DNA of 6,690 nucleotides from DASXRU01 sp039933315 (GTDB taxonomy: Bacteria > Acidobacteriota > Blastocatellia > Pyrinomonadales > Pyrinomonadaceae), in assembly GCA_039933315.1 (NCBI GenBank), contig JBDTOI010000216.1, forward strand, positions 1-6,690, given 5' to 3'. The notes below the pieces were generated by a model, which did no database searches, was not told the DNA's origin, and saw only the letters and a program-made list of their open reading frames with translations. This document shows, piece by piece, positions 1-5,695 of this stretch (the stretch's first letter is position 1; the number at the start of each line of letters is the position of its first letter). Both the position numbers and the translations under genes were made by a program.

Positions 1-89
1 GATCATTGCTGAGTCTTTCCGAATCGCAACGACAAGCTAAAGCATGTCGCACATTAGATAGGATAAACCAGCGGGAATATTCAATCCCG

Positions 90-134
90 AAAAATACTGA
101 AGCGGCTGCTCTTCAATGAAAAGCAACCGCTTCA
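90..134 (-). terminator. Rho-independent terminator of the tRNA-Val/tRNA-Asp unit
   Basis: Read on the minus strand, an 8-bp stem (TGAAGCGG paired with CCGCTTCA, positions 127-134 and 98-105) continues, after a 2/2 internal mismatch, into three more pairs (AGC/GCT). Immediately after the stem comes a T-rich run (GTATTTTTCGG, positions 97 down to about 87). It starts only 3 bp after the CCA end of tRNA-Asp, where a tRNA operon terminator is expected. Stem, loop and T-run are directly visible; function is inferred. Confidence 0.75.
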
Positions 135-135
135 A

Positions 136-217
<82 letters not shown>

Positions 218-252
218 GGGAAAACCAATTTGTCAAAGCAGAACACTTTCAA

Positions 253-327
253 TGGTAGGCACGGAGGGACTCGAACCCCCAACCTCTTCCTTGTAAGGGA
301 AGCCGTCTACCATTGACATACGTGCCT
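253..327 (-). tRNA. tRNA-Val (anticodon TAC)
   Basis: The minus strand folds as a 75-nt tRNA with an encoded CCA (253-255). The acceptor stem AGGCACG/CGTGCCT is seven Watson-Crick pairs. The D-stem TGTC/GACG has a T-G pair at 10-25 and a short 7-nt D-loop with the conserved GG. The anticodon stem CTTCC/GGAAG encloses loop CTTACAA (291-297), so the anticodon is TAC (293-295), reading GUA valine codons. The T-arm GGGGG-TTCGAGT-CCCTC is canonical and the discriminator is A73, consistent with Val. The opening A1-U72 pair differs from the G1-C72 seen in the familiar E. coli tRNA-Val. It is the first gene of the Val-Asp pair. Confidence 0.93.
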
Positions 328-414
328 GTGCTTTCAAAACAACTATTAAGAAACCCTGGCTCCTGTCCGTTGACGTTCACCGCGGGTTTCTTTTTGCCTT
401 TGGGGGGCGAGGTC

Positions 415-444
415 ATCCTAAGAGAAGCACAAAGGAGTGTCAAG
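415..444 (-). promoter_or_regulatory. candidate sigma-70 promoter for the tRNA pair
   Basis: On the minus strand a perfect -35 box TTGACA (444-439) is followed after 18 bp by TAGGAT (420-415; 4 of 6 matches to TATAAT). Transcription would begin near 408 and run about 80 nt before tRNA-Val. No better promoter was found closer to the tRNA. The -35 is convincing, the -10 only moderate. Confidence 0.4.
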
Positions 445-477
445 TTTAGTAACAAACTAGTACTGATGCAGTTTGAA

Positions 478-639
478 TTTAACGCTGAAAGCGTTCGCTA
501 ATTTCAGCCCGGGGTTTGCTTTGAAACCCTGGGAGTAAGATGCCTGTTGGTTTTGCCGCAACTCTGAAAGTTCGCTTCTTTCCCAGGGTTGCCAAAGCGC
601 AACCCTGGGCTGAAATTAGCCAACGCTTTCAGCGTTAAA
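478..639. repeat. 162-bp imperfect palindromic element (REP/MITE-like)
   Basis: The arms at 478-516 and 601-639 are inverted copies of each other with 37 of 39 positions identical; each begins from the outside with TTTAACGCTGAAAGCGTT. Inside them is a second inverted pair, AACCCTGGGA (525-534) against TCCCAGGGTT (581-590), with partly conserved sequence between the two pairs. Almost the whole element can therefore fold into one long hairpin around a 46-nt centre. There is no open reading frame that looks real and no obvious target-site duplication. The structure suggests a non-autonomous mobile or REP-type element. A partial copy of the GAAACCCTGG core also occurs at 350-359, beside the tRNA-Val gene. 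Confidence 0.8.
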
Positions 640-644
640 GACCG

Positions 645-667
645 AGGACTAAATGCGCTCTAGTCCT
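645..667. repeat. short perfect hairpin upstream of the VWA gene
   Basis: AGGACTA (645-651) and TAGTCCT (661-667) form a 7-bp perfect inverted repeat around a 9-nt loop. It lies 5 bp from the outer end of the large palindrome and just before the candidate promoter of the VWA gene. It has no T-run on either side, so it is not a standard terminator. It could be an operator or a remnant of the repeat element; its role is unknown. Confidence 0.4.
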
Positions 668-677
668 GCCTCGCCCT

Positions 678-705
678 TTGCCCTGCGGAGTTTTGACGGT
701 ATATT
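678..705 (+). promoter_or_regulatory. candidate promoter of the VWA gene
   Basis: TTGCCC (678-683; 4 of 6 matches to TTGACA) is followed after 16 bp by TATATT (700-705; 5 of 6 matches to TATAAT). Transcription would start near 712, giving a leader of about 23 nt before the ATG at 735. If correct, the in-frame TTG at 678 lies inside the -35 box and cannot be the start codon. Confidence 0.35.
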
Positions 706-734
706 TAGGCGTCTCCTCTTCAGCAATTAATCCT

Positions 735-1967
735 ATGCAGCATTGCGTTTCACAATCGAAGACTCTGAGTCTCGCTGTCTCGCTGGCTTTTCTGTGCGGG
801 TGCTTTGCTTTTATTTCTGCCCAGTCTCCCAACGCTGACCAGAAACAAAGACCGCGAAGAGTGGGCGATAGCGCGACCACAACTCCGGCTGAGTCGGCCA
901 ACAAGGCTCAGACGCCGTCCCACGAAGAAGTTGACGATGGCGATGTCGTCCGAGTGGATACTCAGCTCGTTTCAGTTCCCGCCGTGGTCACAAATAATTC
1001 AGGTCGCCCGCTGGCGGGACTGCAGGCCGGCAATTTTGTTTTGTTCGAGAATGGACAGCCGCAGCAGCTGGCCAACTTTGCCACCACCGAAGCGCCCTTT
1101 GAGATTGCGTTGCTGCTGGATACTTCCGGATCGACGCGCGCTGATGTGGCCCTGATTCGAAGGGCAGCTAACGCATTCATTGACGAGCTACGCCCCGGCG
1201 ATCGCGTTGCCATCGTGGCCTTTAACACGGACCAGAAAAGCCCGGCCATTATGGCCACCGTTGAAGTTCTGGCAAAACTGACTGCCGACAGAAAAGTATT
1301 GCGCGGGGCCGTTCAGAATCTGGGCAGTAGCAGTGGGACGCCTTTTTACGATTCGCTTGAGCGAATTTCCCGCGAGGTCTTCAGCGCTCCTCCGTCGGAT
1401 GAGTTTCGTGGCCGGCGCGCTGTAGTTGCTTTGACTGATGGGGTGGACTCCTCGAGCGAATCCGGTTTTGAGAACGCGCGCGCAAAACTTCTGCGCGCGG
1501 GCGTCGCCTGCTATTTCATACAGGTGAACACCGAAGATTTCGTCGAAGATCGTTTAATGAAGGACTGCGAAGACGATGGCCGGCTAACTCTTTCGCAGAA
1601 ACAACTCGAGCGCTACCGCCGGATCTTTGTGCCGGGGGCGCGGCCAGAAGACTACGAAAGTTTCTGCCGCCTTGGCCCGTTCGAAAAGATGCAAATCAGC
1701 CGTAATCTTTACAACCTGGCCCGGCGCGAGATGGACGATCTGGCGAAAGCGAGCGGTGGCAGAAACTTTGTGGCGGCCAGCCTGCAGGATGCGCGGGCGG
1801 CATTTGCGCAAGTTGCCAATGAAATTGGAACGCAGTATAGCCTCGGTTATTATCCAACTAATAAAGCCCGTGATGGCAAATACCGGGCTATCAAGGTCGA
1901 AGTTCGCGGCGTCACGGGCAAGCCAAACGTGCGGGCGCGCGAGGGTTACATGGCGCCAAAACAATGA
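735..1967 (+). CDS. secreted von Willebrand factor A domain protein (VWFA-related Acidobacterial type)
   Basis: The 410-aa product carries an N-terminal signal peptide (hydrophobic residues about 11-28, ending FISAQS), so it is probably periplasmic or secreted. After a polar linker comes a short beta-rich lead-in (about 72-115, RVDTQLVSVPAVVTNNSGRP onward) typical of this family, then the vWA fold (about 124-278). The metal-ion-dependent adhesion site is complete: D129-T-S131-G-S133, T202 in SGTPFYDSL, and D235 in LTDGVD. The C-terminus ends in the family hallmark YSLGYYPTNKARDGKYR...EGYMAP. Such proteins are thought to bind partners through a bound divalent metal; the partner here is unknown. 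I chose the ATG at 735 because it puts the signal peptide at the N-terminus; an in-frame TTG at 678 would add 19 residues. No clear ribosome-binding site precedes either start. A Cys-rich LCGC stretch lies in the signal region but is not a standard lipobox. Confidence 0.9.
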   Translation: MQHCVSQSKTLSLAVSLAFLCGCFAFISAQSPNADQKQRPRRVGDSATTTPAESANKAQTPSHEEVDDGDVVRVDTQLVSVPAVVTNNSGRPLAGLQAGNFVLFENGQPQQLANFATTEAPFEIALLLDTSGSTRADVALIRRAANAFIDELRPGDRVAIVAFNTDQKSPAIMATVEVLAKLTADRKVLRGAVQNLGSSSGTPFYDSLERISREVFSAPPSDEFRGRRAVVALTDGVDSSSESGFENARAKLLRAGVACYFIQVNTEDFVEDRLMKDCEDDGRLTLSQKQLERYRRIFVPGARPEDYESFCRLGPFEKMQISRNLYNLARREMDDLAKASGGRNFVAASLQDARAAFAQVANEIGTQYSLGYYPTNKARDGKYRAIKVEVRGVTGKPNVRAREGYMAPKQ

Positions 1968-1991
1968 AGATTGCGCTAGTTAACCGGACTG

Positions 1992-2020
1992 TTGACTTGA
2001 TCACCCATTTGGATGATGAT
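1992..2020 (+). promoter_or_regulatory. candidate promoter for the small-protein gene
   Basis: TTGACT (1992-1997; 5 of 6 matches) is separated by 17 bp from GATGAT (2015-2020; 4 of 6 matches to TATAAT). It falls in the 106-bp gap between the VWA gene and the next start codon, giving a leader of about 45 nt. No terminator follows the VWA gene, so read-through is also possible. Confidence 0.33.
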
Positions 2021-2073
2021 CCAGTTCCAGGTCGACACCAGGGATTTGCTGGGATTGAAAGGTAACTTATTAG

Positions 2074-2409
2074 ATGCAAAGCATCAGAAAACAATTTTCG
2101 CTGGATTGGTTGTCAGGCTCGGAGAAGAGTAGTCCTGATAACCCTCCTTCGCAGGCGCAGGCTGCGCTTGACGAGGCTCTAATTTTTTACGGCCAGCCGA
2201 TCATCAGACAACTGGAAGAGGCCCCGAATAGAGAGATGGGTTTGCACGATCTCGCGCACAAACTTAACGCCGACATTAAAAACTTTCAATTCGAGACATT
2301 GTGGGAAGTAATCAAATACCTGGGCAGTAAATCCCTTGTCGAGCTGGTTGATACTTCGGATCCAGCCGGAAACTACACCATTAGATTAGGTAGAAACACC
2401 ACTCCCTAG
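2074..2409 (+). CDS. small protein of unknown function with a winged-helix-like pattern
   Basis: The product is 111 aa, soluble, with no signal peptide or membrane segment. I do not recognise a named family. The first 30 residues are polar and probably flexible. The rest reads as helix (about 31-53, ALDEALIFYGQPIIRQLEEA), helix (about 56-66, GLHDLAHKLNAD), helix (about 71-88, FETLWEVIKYLGSKSLVEL) and a beta-turn-beta element ending NYTIRLGR. That order resembles a winged helix-turn-helix, so a DNA-binding or protein-interaction role is possible, but this is inference from pattern only. An AAAGG sequence (2058-2062) lies 11 nt before the ATG, a somewhat long but workable ribosome-binding site. 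The gene is 97 bp upstream of a membrane-protein gene on the same strand and may form an operon with it. Confidence 0.75.
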   Translation: MQSIRKQFSLDWLSGSEKSSPDNPPSQAQAALDEALIFYGQPIIRQLEEAPNREMGLHDLAHKLNADIKNFQFETLWEVIKYLGSKSLVELVDTSDPAGNYTIRLGRNTTP

Positions 2410-2490
2410 GTTTCTGGTTTGAACAAACGACAACGGGCTCGTAGCAATGCGAGCATCGCGGGCTTTCCTTTCGCAATACTCACACCGGCG

Positions 2491-2496
2491 AAGGAG
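2491..2496 (+). promoter_or_regulatory. ribosome-binding site deciding the membrane-protein start
   Basis: AAGGAG lies 10 nt upstream of the ATG at 2507. The alternative in-frame ATG at 2447 has no comparable site, so 2507 is preferred. Confidence 0.7.
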
Positions 2497-2506
2497 CGCA
2501 ATCCTC

Positions 2507-3439
2507 ATGTCAGTTCTGGCCCGGTTAGACAGTTATAAATTTTTCTTCTTCCTCGTCCTATTTCTCCTGGTGATCTTTCTGGTGCTGGTACCGGGCATCA
2601 CCAACAGTCAAACAGACATGGTGCGGGCGCTTATCGCCTCGTTCTTATTTGGAGCGCTGGTGGGCCTGGCCGAAATTGCTTCGCGCTATCGAGACGAGCC
2701 TCTGAAAGCCGTGAAGAGCCCCTACGGCATGGTGTATGTATTCCTCAACGGTTACATCTCGCTGCTGGCGTTTCTTCTGATTGTAAAATTTCCAGCCACC
2801 TTTGGCTCGTTATCTGGCAACCTGTTTATCGCTGCGCTGGCGGCGGGATTCGGCGCCATGGTAGTGATGCGCGCGCGCATTGCGGTGATCAAGACACCTG
2901 ATGGCCGGGAGGAATCCATCGGCCCGGATTACGTTCTCAAGATCATACTGCGAACGATAGATCTGAATATCGATCGCTGGCGTGCCGCTCGCCGGCAACA
3001 GATCCTGGGCGAGAATATCTCCAAGATTAATGCGCTGGGAAATTTTGAGACGGCGTGGAAATACCTGTTGGCCTCTCTACTGGCTTTTCAAAATCTTGAC
3101 GATGCACAGCGCAAAGAGCTTAACGATACTTATAACGATTACCAGAACCAGGCCAACCTGCCGGAGGCTATCAAGCAGTTGGCCCTGGGATTCATTTTCC
3201 TGACGCTGGTAGGCGAGTTACACTTCAGCACGGTCCTGGACAATGCCAAGAACATGAGCGCGCAGAGTAAAACCCAGGGCGCATCCAAAGGTTCAACTGA
3301 AACTGGATCACTTTCCGCTGTGCCTCCCCCGCCTAAGCCGCCGCCCGACCTGATGCGGGTGGAAACTCCACCTCCCGCGCCGACAGAGAAGTCTTCGCCG
3401 GAGGTTCCTGGCTCCGCAAAAACTCCAGAGGATAAGTGA
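2507..3439 (+). CDS. four-helix inner-membrane protein of unknown function with a proline-rich tail
   Basis: The 310-aa product has four likely transmembrane helices at about residues 11-29 (very rich in Phe, Leu and Val), 38-57, 75-94 and 104-121. A basic stretch follows (MRARIAVIKTPDG), then a mostly helical soluble region of about 135-245 with many charged residues (IDRWRAARRQQ; LDDAQRKELNDTYNDYQ). The tail, about 250-310, is low-complexity: Ser/Thr/Gln-rich and then proline-rich (PPPPKPPP, TPPPAPTEKSSP). By the positive-inside rule the soluble part is probably cytoplasmic. I do not recognise the family, and no catalytic motif is evident. A start at 2447 would add 20 basic residues, but the strong ribosome-binding site favours 2507. 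It lies downstream of the small winged-helix-like gene and 137 bp upstream of deoB, which appears to have its own leader. A scaffold or signalling role is conceivable but not supported by any motif. Confidence 0.8.
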   Translation: MSVLARLDSYKFFFFLVLFLLVIFLVLVPGITNSQTDMVRALIASFLFGALVGLAEIASRYRDEPLKAVKSPYGMVYVFLNGYISLLAFLLIVKFPATFGSLSGNLFIAALAAGFGAMVVMRARIAVIKTPDGREESIGPDYVLKIILRTIDLNIDRWRAARRQQILGENISKINALGNFETAWKYLLASLLAFQNLDDAQRKELNDTYNDYQNQANLPEAIKQLALGFIFLTLVGELHFSTVLDNAKNMSAQSKTQGASKGSTETGSLSAVPPPPKPPPDLMRVETPPPAPTEKSSPEVPGSAKTPEDK

Positions 3440-3509
3440 CTGGCATGTTAAGGTGGCCGGCGGCCGTGAGTGGCGATTTAACGCACGCCCCCAAGCCAGA
3501 CACTGCCGG

Positions 3510-3552
3510 GTTGACGCCACCCACGGCGCACATGTGACAATTCAGCGTCAAC
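3510..3552 (+). promoter_or_regulatory. inverted repeat in the deoB leader, overlapping a possible -35 box
   Basis: GTTGACGC (3510-3517) and GCGTCAAC (3545-3552) are perfect 8-bp inverted copies separated by 27 nt. The left copy contains TTGACG, which resembles a -35 box, and a GACAAT with 4 of 6 matches to TATAAT lies at 3536-3541 with a long 19-bp spacer. Inside the loop is the 8-bp palindrome CACATGTG (3529-3536). The layout would fit a promoter/operator of deoB, but no specific regulator can be named. Confidence 0.3.
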
Positions 3553-3576
3553 TCTAAAGCGGCGAGGTCCTTTTTC

Positions 3577-4785
3577 ATGCCGACTCCATTCAGTCGCATA
3601 ACTCTTATCGTCCTTGATGGCGCCGGCATCGGTGAGATGCCTGATGCGGCAGCGTGGGGTGACGCCGGTTCGGATACCTTCGGGCACATCTGCGAGTCGC
3701 GTGCGGTACTGATGTCCAACCTGCACGCCTGGGGCCTCGGCAATATTCGTTCATTGCGGGGAGTCGCGCCGGTTTCGCGCCCGCGGGCATCATTCGGCAA
3801 GTGCGCGATGCGCTCGAATGGAAAAGACACGACCACGGGCCATTGGGAGATGGCCGGCATCGTGTTGGAGCGCGCTTTTCCGACCTATCCAAAAGGCTTT
3901 CCGCAGACAATCCTCGATCGCTTCATCAGTGAGACCGGCGTGCCCGGCATACTGGGCAACGTCCCGGCATCCGGGACGGAAATCATCAAGGAACTGGGGG
4001 CAGAACACGTCCAAACGGGAAAGCCGATCGTTTACACTTCCGGAGACTCTGTTTTTCAGATTGCCGCCCACGAGCAGGTGATTTCGCTGGCACGACTTTA
4101 TGAGATCTGCGAAACAGCGCGCGGAATACTGCGCGGCGAGCACGAAGTGGGTCGTGTGATCGCACGGCCGTTCCTGGGCGAGCCCGGCGCTTTTTATCGC
4201 ACAGAAAATCGTCACGACTATGCGGTGGCGCCTCCGCGCCAGAACCTTCTCCCCGCGCTCAGCGAAGCAGGTCTCGACGTAGTTTGCATCGGCAAGATAG
4301 CTTCGATTTACGATTCGATGGGTGTGACTCAGGACCTGAGCGCGAAGAACAACGAGCAATCAATCGATCAAACGATTCACGCTTTAGGAGACAAAACGCG
4401 CGGCTTGATATTTTCAAATCTGGTGGACTTTGACATGCTCTACGGCCATCGCCGCGACACGGAAGGCTACGCCCGGGCCCTCGAGCATTTCGATTCCCGC
4501 CTGCCGGAGATTGAAGCGGCCATGAGTGAAGACGATTTGGTTATCATTACTGCCGACCACGGTAACGATCCGACCTACCCGGGCACTGACCACACGCGCG
4601 AGTACGCACCGCTGCTCGCCTTCGGGAAAACTGCCCGCAGCGTGGATCTCGGCACCCGCGCGTCGCTCTCGGACATCGGCCAGACAATTGCGGAGAACTT
4701 TGGTTTGCAACTAACAGCCGGGGAAAGTTTCTTGTCTCAGATCACCCAGGCAGAAGCCCGACCGTCAGGGAGGGCTCCCCGTTAG
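3577..4785 (+). CDS. deoB: phosphopentomutase
   Basis: DeoB interconverts (deoxy)ribose 1-phosphate and 5-phosphate, joining nucleoside phosphorolysis to the pentose phosphate and deoxyribose-aldolase routes in the cytoplasm. The 402-aa product belongs to the alkaline-phosphatase superfamily and is full length. Visible signatures are IVLDGAGIGEMPDA (metal ligand D14), GSDTFGH, NGKDTTTGHWEM with the phospho-acceptor threonine T85, YTSGDSVFQIAAHE, VIARPFLGEPG, NRHDYA, IGKIASIYD, NLVDFDMLYGHRRD (D286, H291) and ITADHGNDPTYPGTDHTREY (D327, H328, H339). These match the di-metal ligands described for the Bacillus enzyme. GAGG at 3564-3567, 9 nt before the ATG, supports the start. The C-terminus is odd: family members normally end soon after the GxSFL motif (here about residue 386), whereas this one continues with QAEARPSGRAPR, encoded by an inverted-repeat element whose loop supplies the TAG stop. 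No other deo genes are in the window. Confidence 0.97.
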   Translation: MPTPFSRITLIVLDGAGIGEMPDAAAWGDAGSDTFGHICESRAVLMSNLHAWGLGNIRSLRGVAPVSRPRASFGKCAMRSNGKDTTTGHWEMAGIVLERAFPTYPKGFPQTILDRFISETGVPGILGNVPASGTEIIKELGAEHVQTGKPIVYTSGDSVFQIAAHEQVISLARLYEICETARGILRGEHEVGRVIARPFLGEPGAFYRTENRHDYAVAPPRQNLLPALSEAGLDVVCIGKIASIYDSMGVTQDLSAKNNEQSIDQTIHALGDKTRGLIFSNLVDFDMLYGHRRDTEGYARALEHFDSRLPEIEAAMSEDDLVIITADHGNDPTYPGTDHTREYAPLLAFGKTARSVDLGTRASLSDIGQTIAENFGLQLTAGESFLSQITQAEARPSGRAPR

Positions 4786-4827
4786 TATGGAGATCGAGCG
4801 CTCCCGGACGGTCGGGCTTCTGCCTGG
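4746..4827. repeat. 82-bp palindromic element overlapping the 3' end of deoB
   Basis: The arms at 4746-4777 and 4796-4827 are inverted copies with 30 of 32 positions identical; the outer 21 bp are perfect (CCAGGCAGAAGCCCGACCGT onward). The 18-nt loop (4778-4795) contains the deoB stop codon. The right arm ends 17 bp before the ATG of the next gene. There is no T-run after it, so it is not a canonical terminator, although so stable a hairpin could slow polymerase or protect mRNA ends. The form suggests a dispersed REP-like element that has landed on the end of the gene. Confidence 0.8.
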
Positions 4828-4844
4828 TAGCTAAACGGCCTCTT

Positions 4845-5561
4845 ATGTACAAACGCACACCAACGGCCTTCCTGATCACATTGTTTCTCGTCCTGATCGG
4901 ACAAAGCTCCACCCGCGCTCAATCCTCACTGATGAGTGTCCCCTCGACCGATGTAGTGGCAACGAAGAAGCTCTATTTGGAAATGGACTACATCACTAAC
5001 TACGCCTCACAAAGGGAAGACGCATACCACAACTTTCTTCCGCGGGCAGTCGTGGGCGTGGGCCACAACGTCGAAGTTGGCGCCAACGTCTCGTACACGC
5101 GAGTTCCCGGCGGCGGCGAGCCGATCGAAGTGCAACCGAATATCAAGTGGCAGTTTCATAACAACGAAGGTAAAGGAACGGCGGGATCGGCGGGATGCAT
5201 TTTGTACGCGCCGGTTACGCATCGGGCCGGTGCGGATACCTTCGGCCTGTGCTACACGGTGTTCAGCAAGCAGTTGAAAGGCAATTACGGCCCGCGCTTC
5301 ACCGGCGGGACCTATGCCCTGGTGCATCGTCAGGACGGAGACGGGGCGAAGATCGGGGCGATAGCCGGCTACGAGCAGCCGCTTGCGGAAAGATTCAGTT
5401 TCACGGTGGATTGGTTCAGTGGGCGCAATCGCTTTGGCTACATCACTCCCGGCGTCTCTTTGCAGACCACGCATGACAGCGCGTTATCCGCCGGGTACGC
5501 CATAGCCAATCACGGTCGCGGCAACAACGCGCTCTTTGTGTACTACGGGAAACAGTTTTAG
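4845..5561 (+). CDS. exported small beta-barrel protein, probably outer membrane
   Basis: The 238-aa product begins with a signal peptide: basic MYKR, a hydrophobic core at about 8-19 (AFLITLFLVLIG) and a likely cleavage near residue 25 (SSTRA-QS). The mature part is rich in alternating polar/hydrophobic strands with Gly and aromatic residues, such as RAVVGVGHNVEVGANVSYTR, AKIGAIAGYEQPL and RFSFTVDWFSG. It ends FVYYGKQF; a terminal phenylalanine is typical of proteins inserted by the BAM machinery. About 210 mature residues would suit a barrel of 8-12 strands. Two cysteines (C118, C136) could form a disulfide. I do not recognise a specific family and cannot assign a substrate. No Shine-Dalgarno sequence is visible before the ATG, and the deoB-overlapping palindrome ends just upstream, so its own promoter is not evident. 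A GC-rich hairpin follows the stop codon. Confidence 0.82.
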   Translation: MYKRTPTAFLITLFLVLIGQSSTRAQSSLMSVPSTDVVATKKLYLEMDYITNYASQREDAYHNFLPRAVVGVGHNVEVGANVSYTRVPGGGEPIEVQPNIKWQFHNNEGKGTAGSAGCILYAPVTHRAGADTFGLCYTVFSKQLKGNYGPRFTGGTYALVHRQDGDGAKIGAIAGYEQPLAERFSFTVDWFSGRNRFGYITPGVSLQTTHDSALSAGYAIANHGRGNNALFVYYGKQF

Positions 5562-5590
5562 TTGATCGGTTCAGCGTCGCAGAGGTTGTA

Positions 5591-5620
5591 GGGGCGGCAC
5601 TCCGTGGCCGCCCCTTCTTC
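5591..5620 (+). terminator. terminator of the beta-barrel gene, left arm of the repeat
   Basis: GGGGCGGC (5591-5598) pairs with GCCGCCCC (5607-5614) around an 8-nt loop, followed on the plus strand by TTCTTC (5615-5620). It begins 30 bp after the barrel gene's stop codon. The stem is strong; the T-run is short and interrupted, so efficiency is uncertain. Confidence 0.55.
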
Positions 5621-5653
5621 ATCACCAGGGCGTCCTCCGTGAGCGGCCATTTT

Positions 5654-5683
5654 AAGAAAGGGGCGGCCACGGAGTGCCGCCCC
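5654..5683 (-). terminator. terminator of the MBL-fold gene, right arm of the repeat
   Basis: Read on the minus strand, GGGGCGGC (5683-5676) pairs with GCCGCCCC (5667-5660), followed by TTTCTT (5659-5654). It starts 12 bp past the stop codon of the hydrolase gene. It is the mirror image of the plus-strand terminator in the left arm. Confidence 0.55.
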
Positions 5684-5695
5684 TACAATGTTTGC

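Larger units (their letters stand above)
5586..5688. repeat. perfect 31-bp inverted repeat between convergent genes
   Basis: Arms 5586-5616 and 5658-5688 are exact inverted copies (31 of 31), separated by 41 bp; each starts from the outside with TTGTAGGGGCGGCACTCCGT. With a one-base bulge the pairing extends a few bases further into the spacer. The element fills nearly all of the 134-bp gap between the barrel gene and the MBL-fold gene, ending 7 bp from the stop codon of the latter. Each arm also contains its own shorter hairpin (described as terminators). It looks like a dispersed palindromic repeat placed at a transcription-convergence point. Confidence 0.88.

Noticed and set aside
72..89. 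Small hairpin CGGGA/TCCCG near the left edge
   Set aside because: Only 5 bp, with an A-run rather than a T-run on the plus strand and the T-run on the wrong side on the minus strand; too weak to call.
411..435. Sequence around GTCATCCTAAG resembling a degenerate copy of a common GTCATTCTGAG-type dispersed repeat
   Set aside because: The similarity rests on memory of a loose consensus and the segment is short; it also overlaps the candidate tRNA promoter. A genome-wide search would be needed.
678..734. TTG start for the VWA protein at 678
   Set aside because: It would place 19 residues ahead of the signal peptide, has no ribosome-binding site, and lies inside a candidate -35 box.
2437..2454. 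Hairpin GCTCG/CGAGC between the small gene and the membrane-protein gene
   Set aside because: A 5-bp stem with an 8-nt loop and no T-run; not enough for a terminator or attenuator.
3790..4359. Minus-strand open frame opposite deoB
   Set aside because: It is fully antisense to an unambiguous phosphopentomutase, with no recognisable domain or ribosome-binding site.
4783..4788. TAGTAT as a -10 box for the barrel gene
   Set aside because: No acceptable -35 box at the right distance, and it lies in the loop of the palindrome.
4746..4827. The deoB-overlapping palindrome as a Rho-independent terminator
   Set aside because: There is no T-run after either arm, and the element overlaps the coding region; kept as a repeat only.
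5007..5474. Long minus-strand open frame opposite the barrel gene
   Set aside because: It is the antisense shadow of the plus-strand gene; the composition is Arg/Pro-rich and no start signal is visible, while the plus-strand product has a signal peptide and barrel features.
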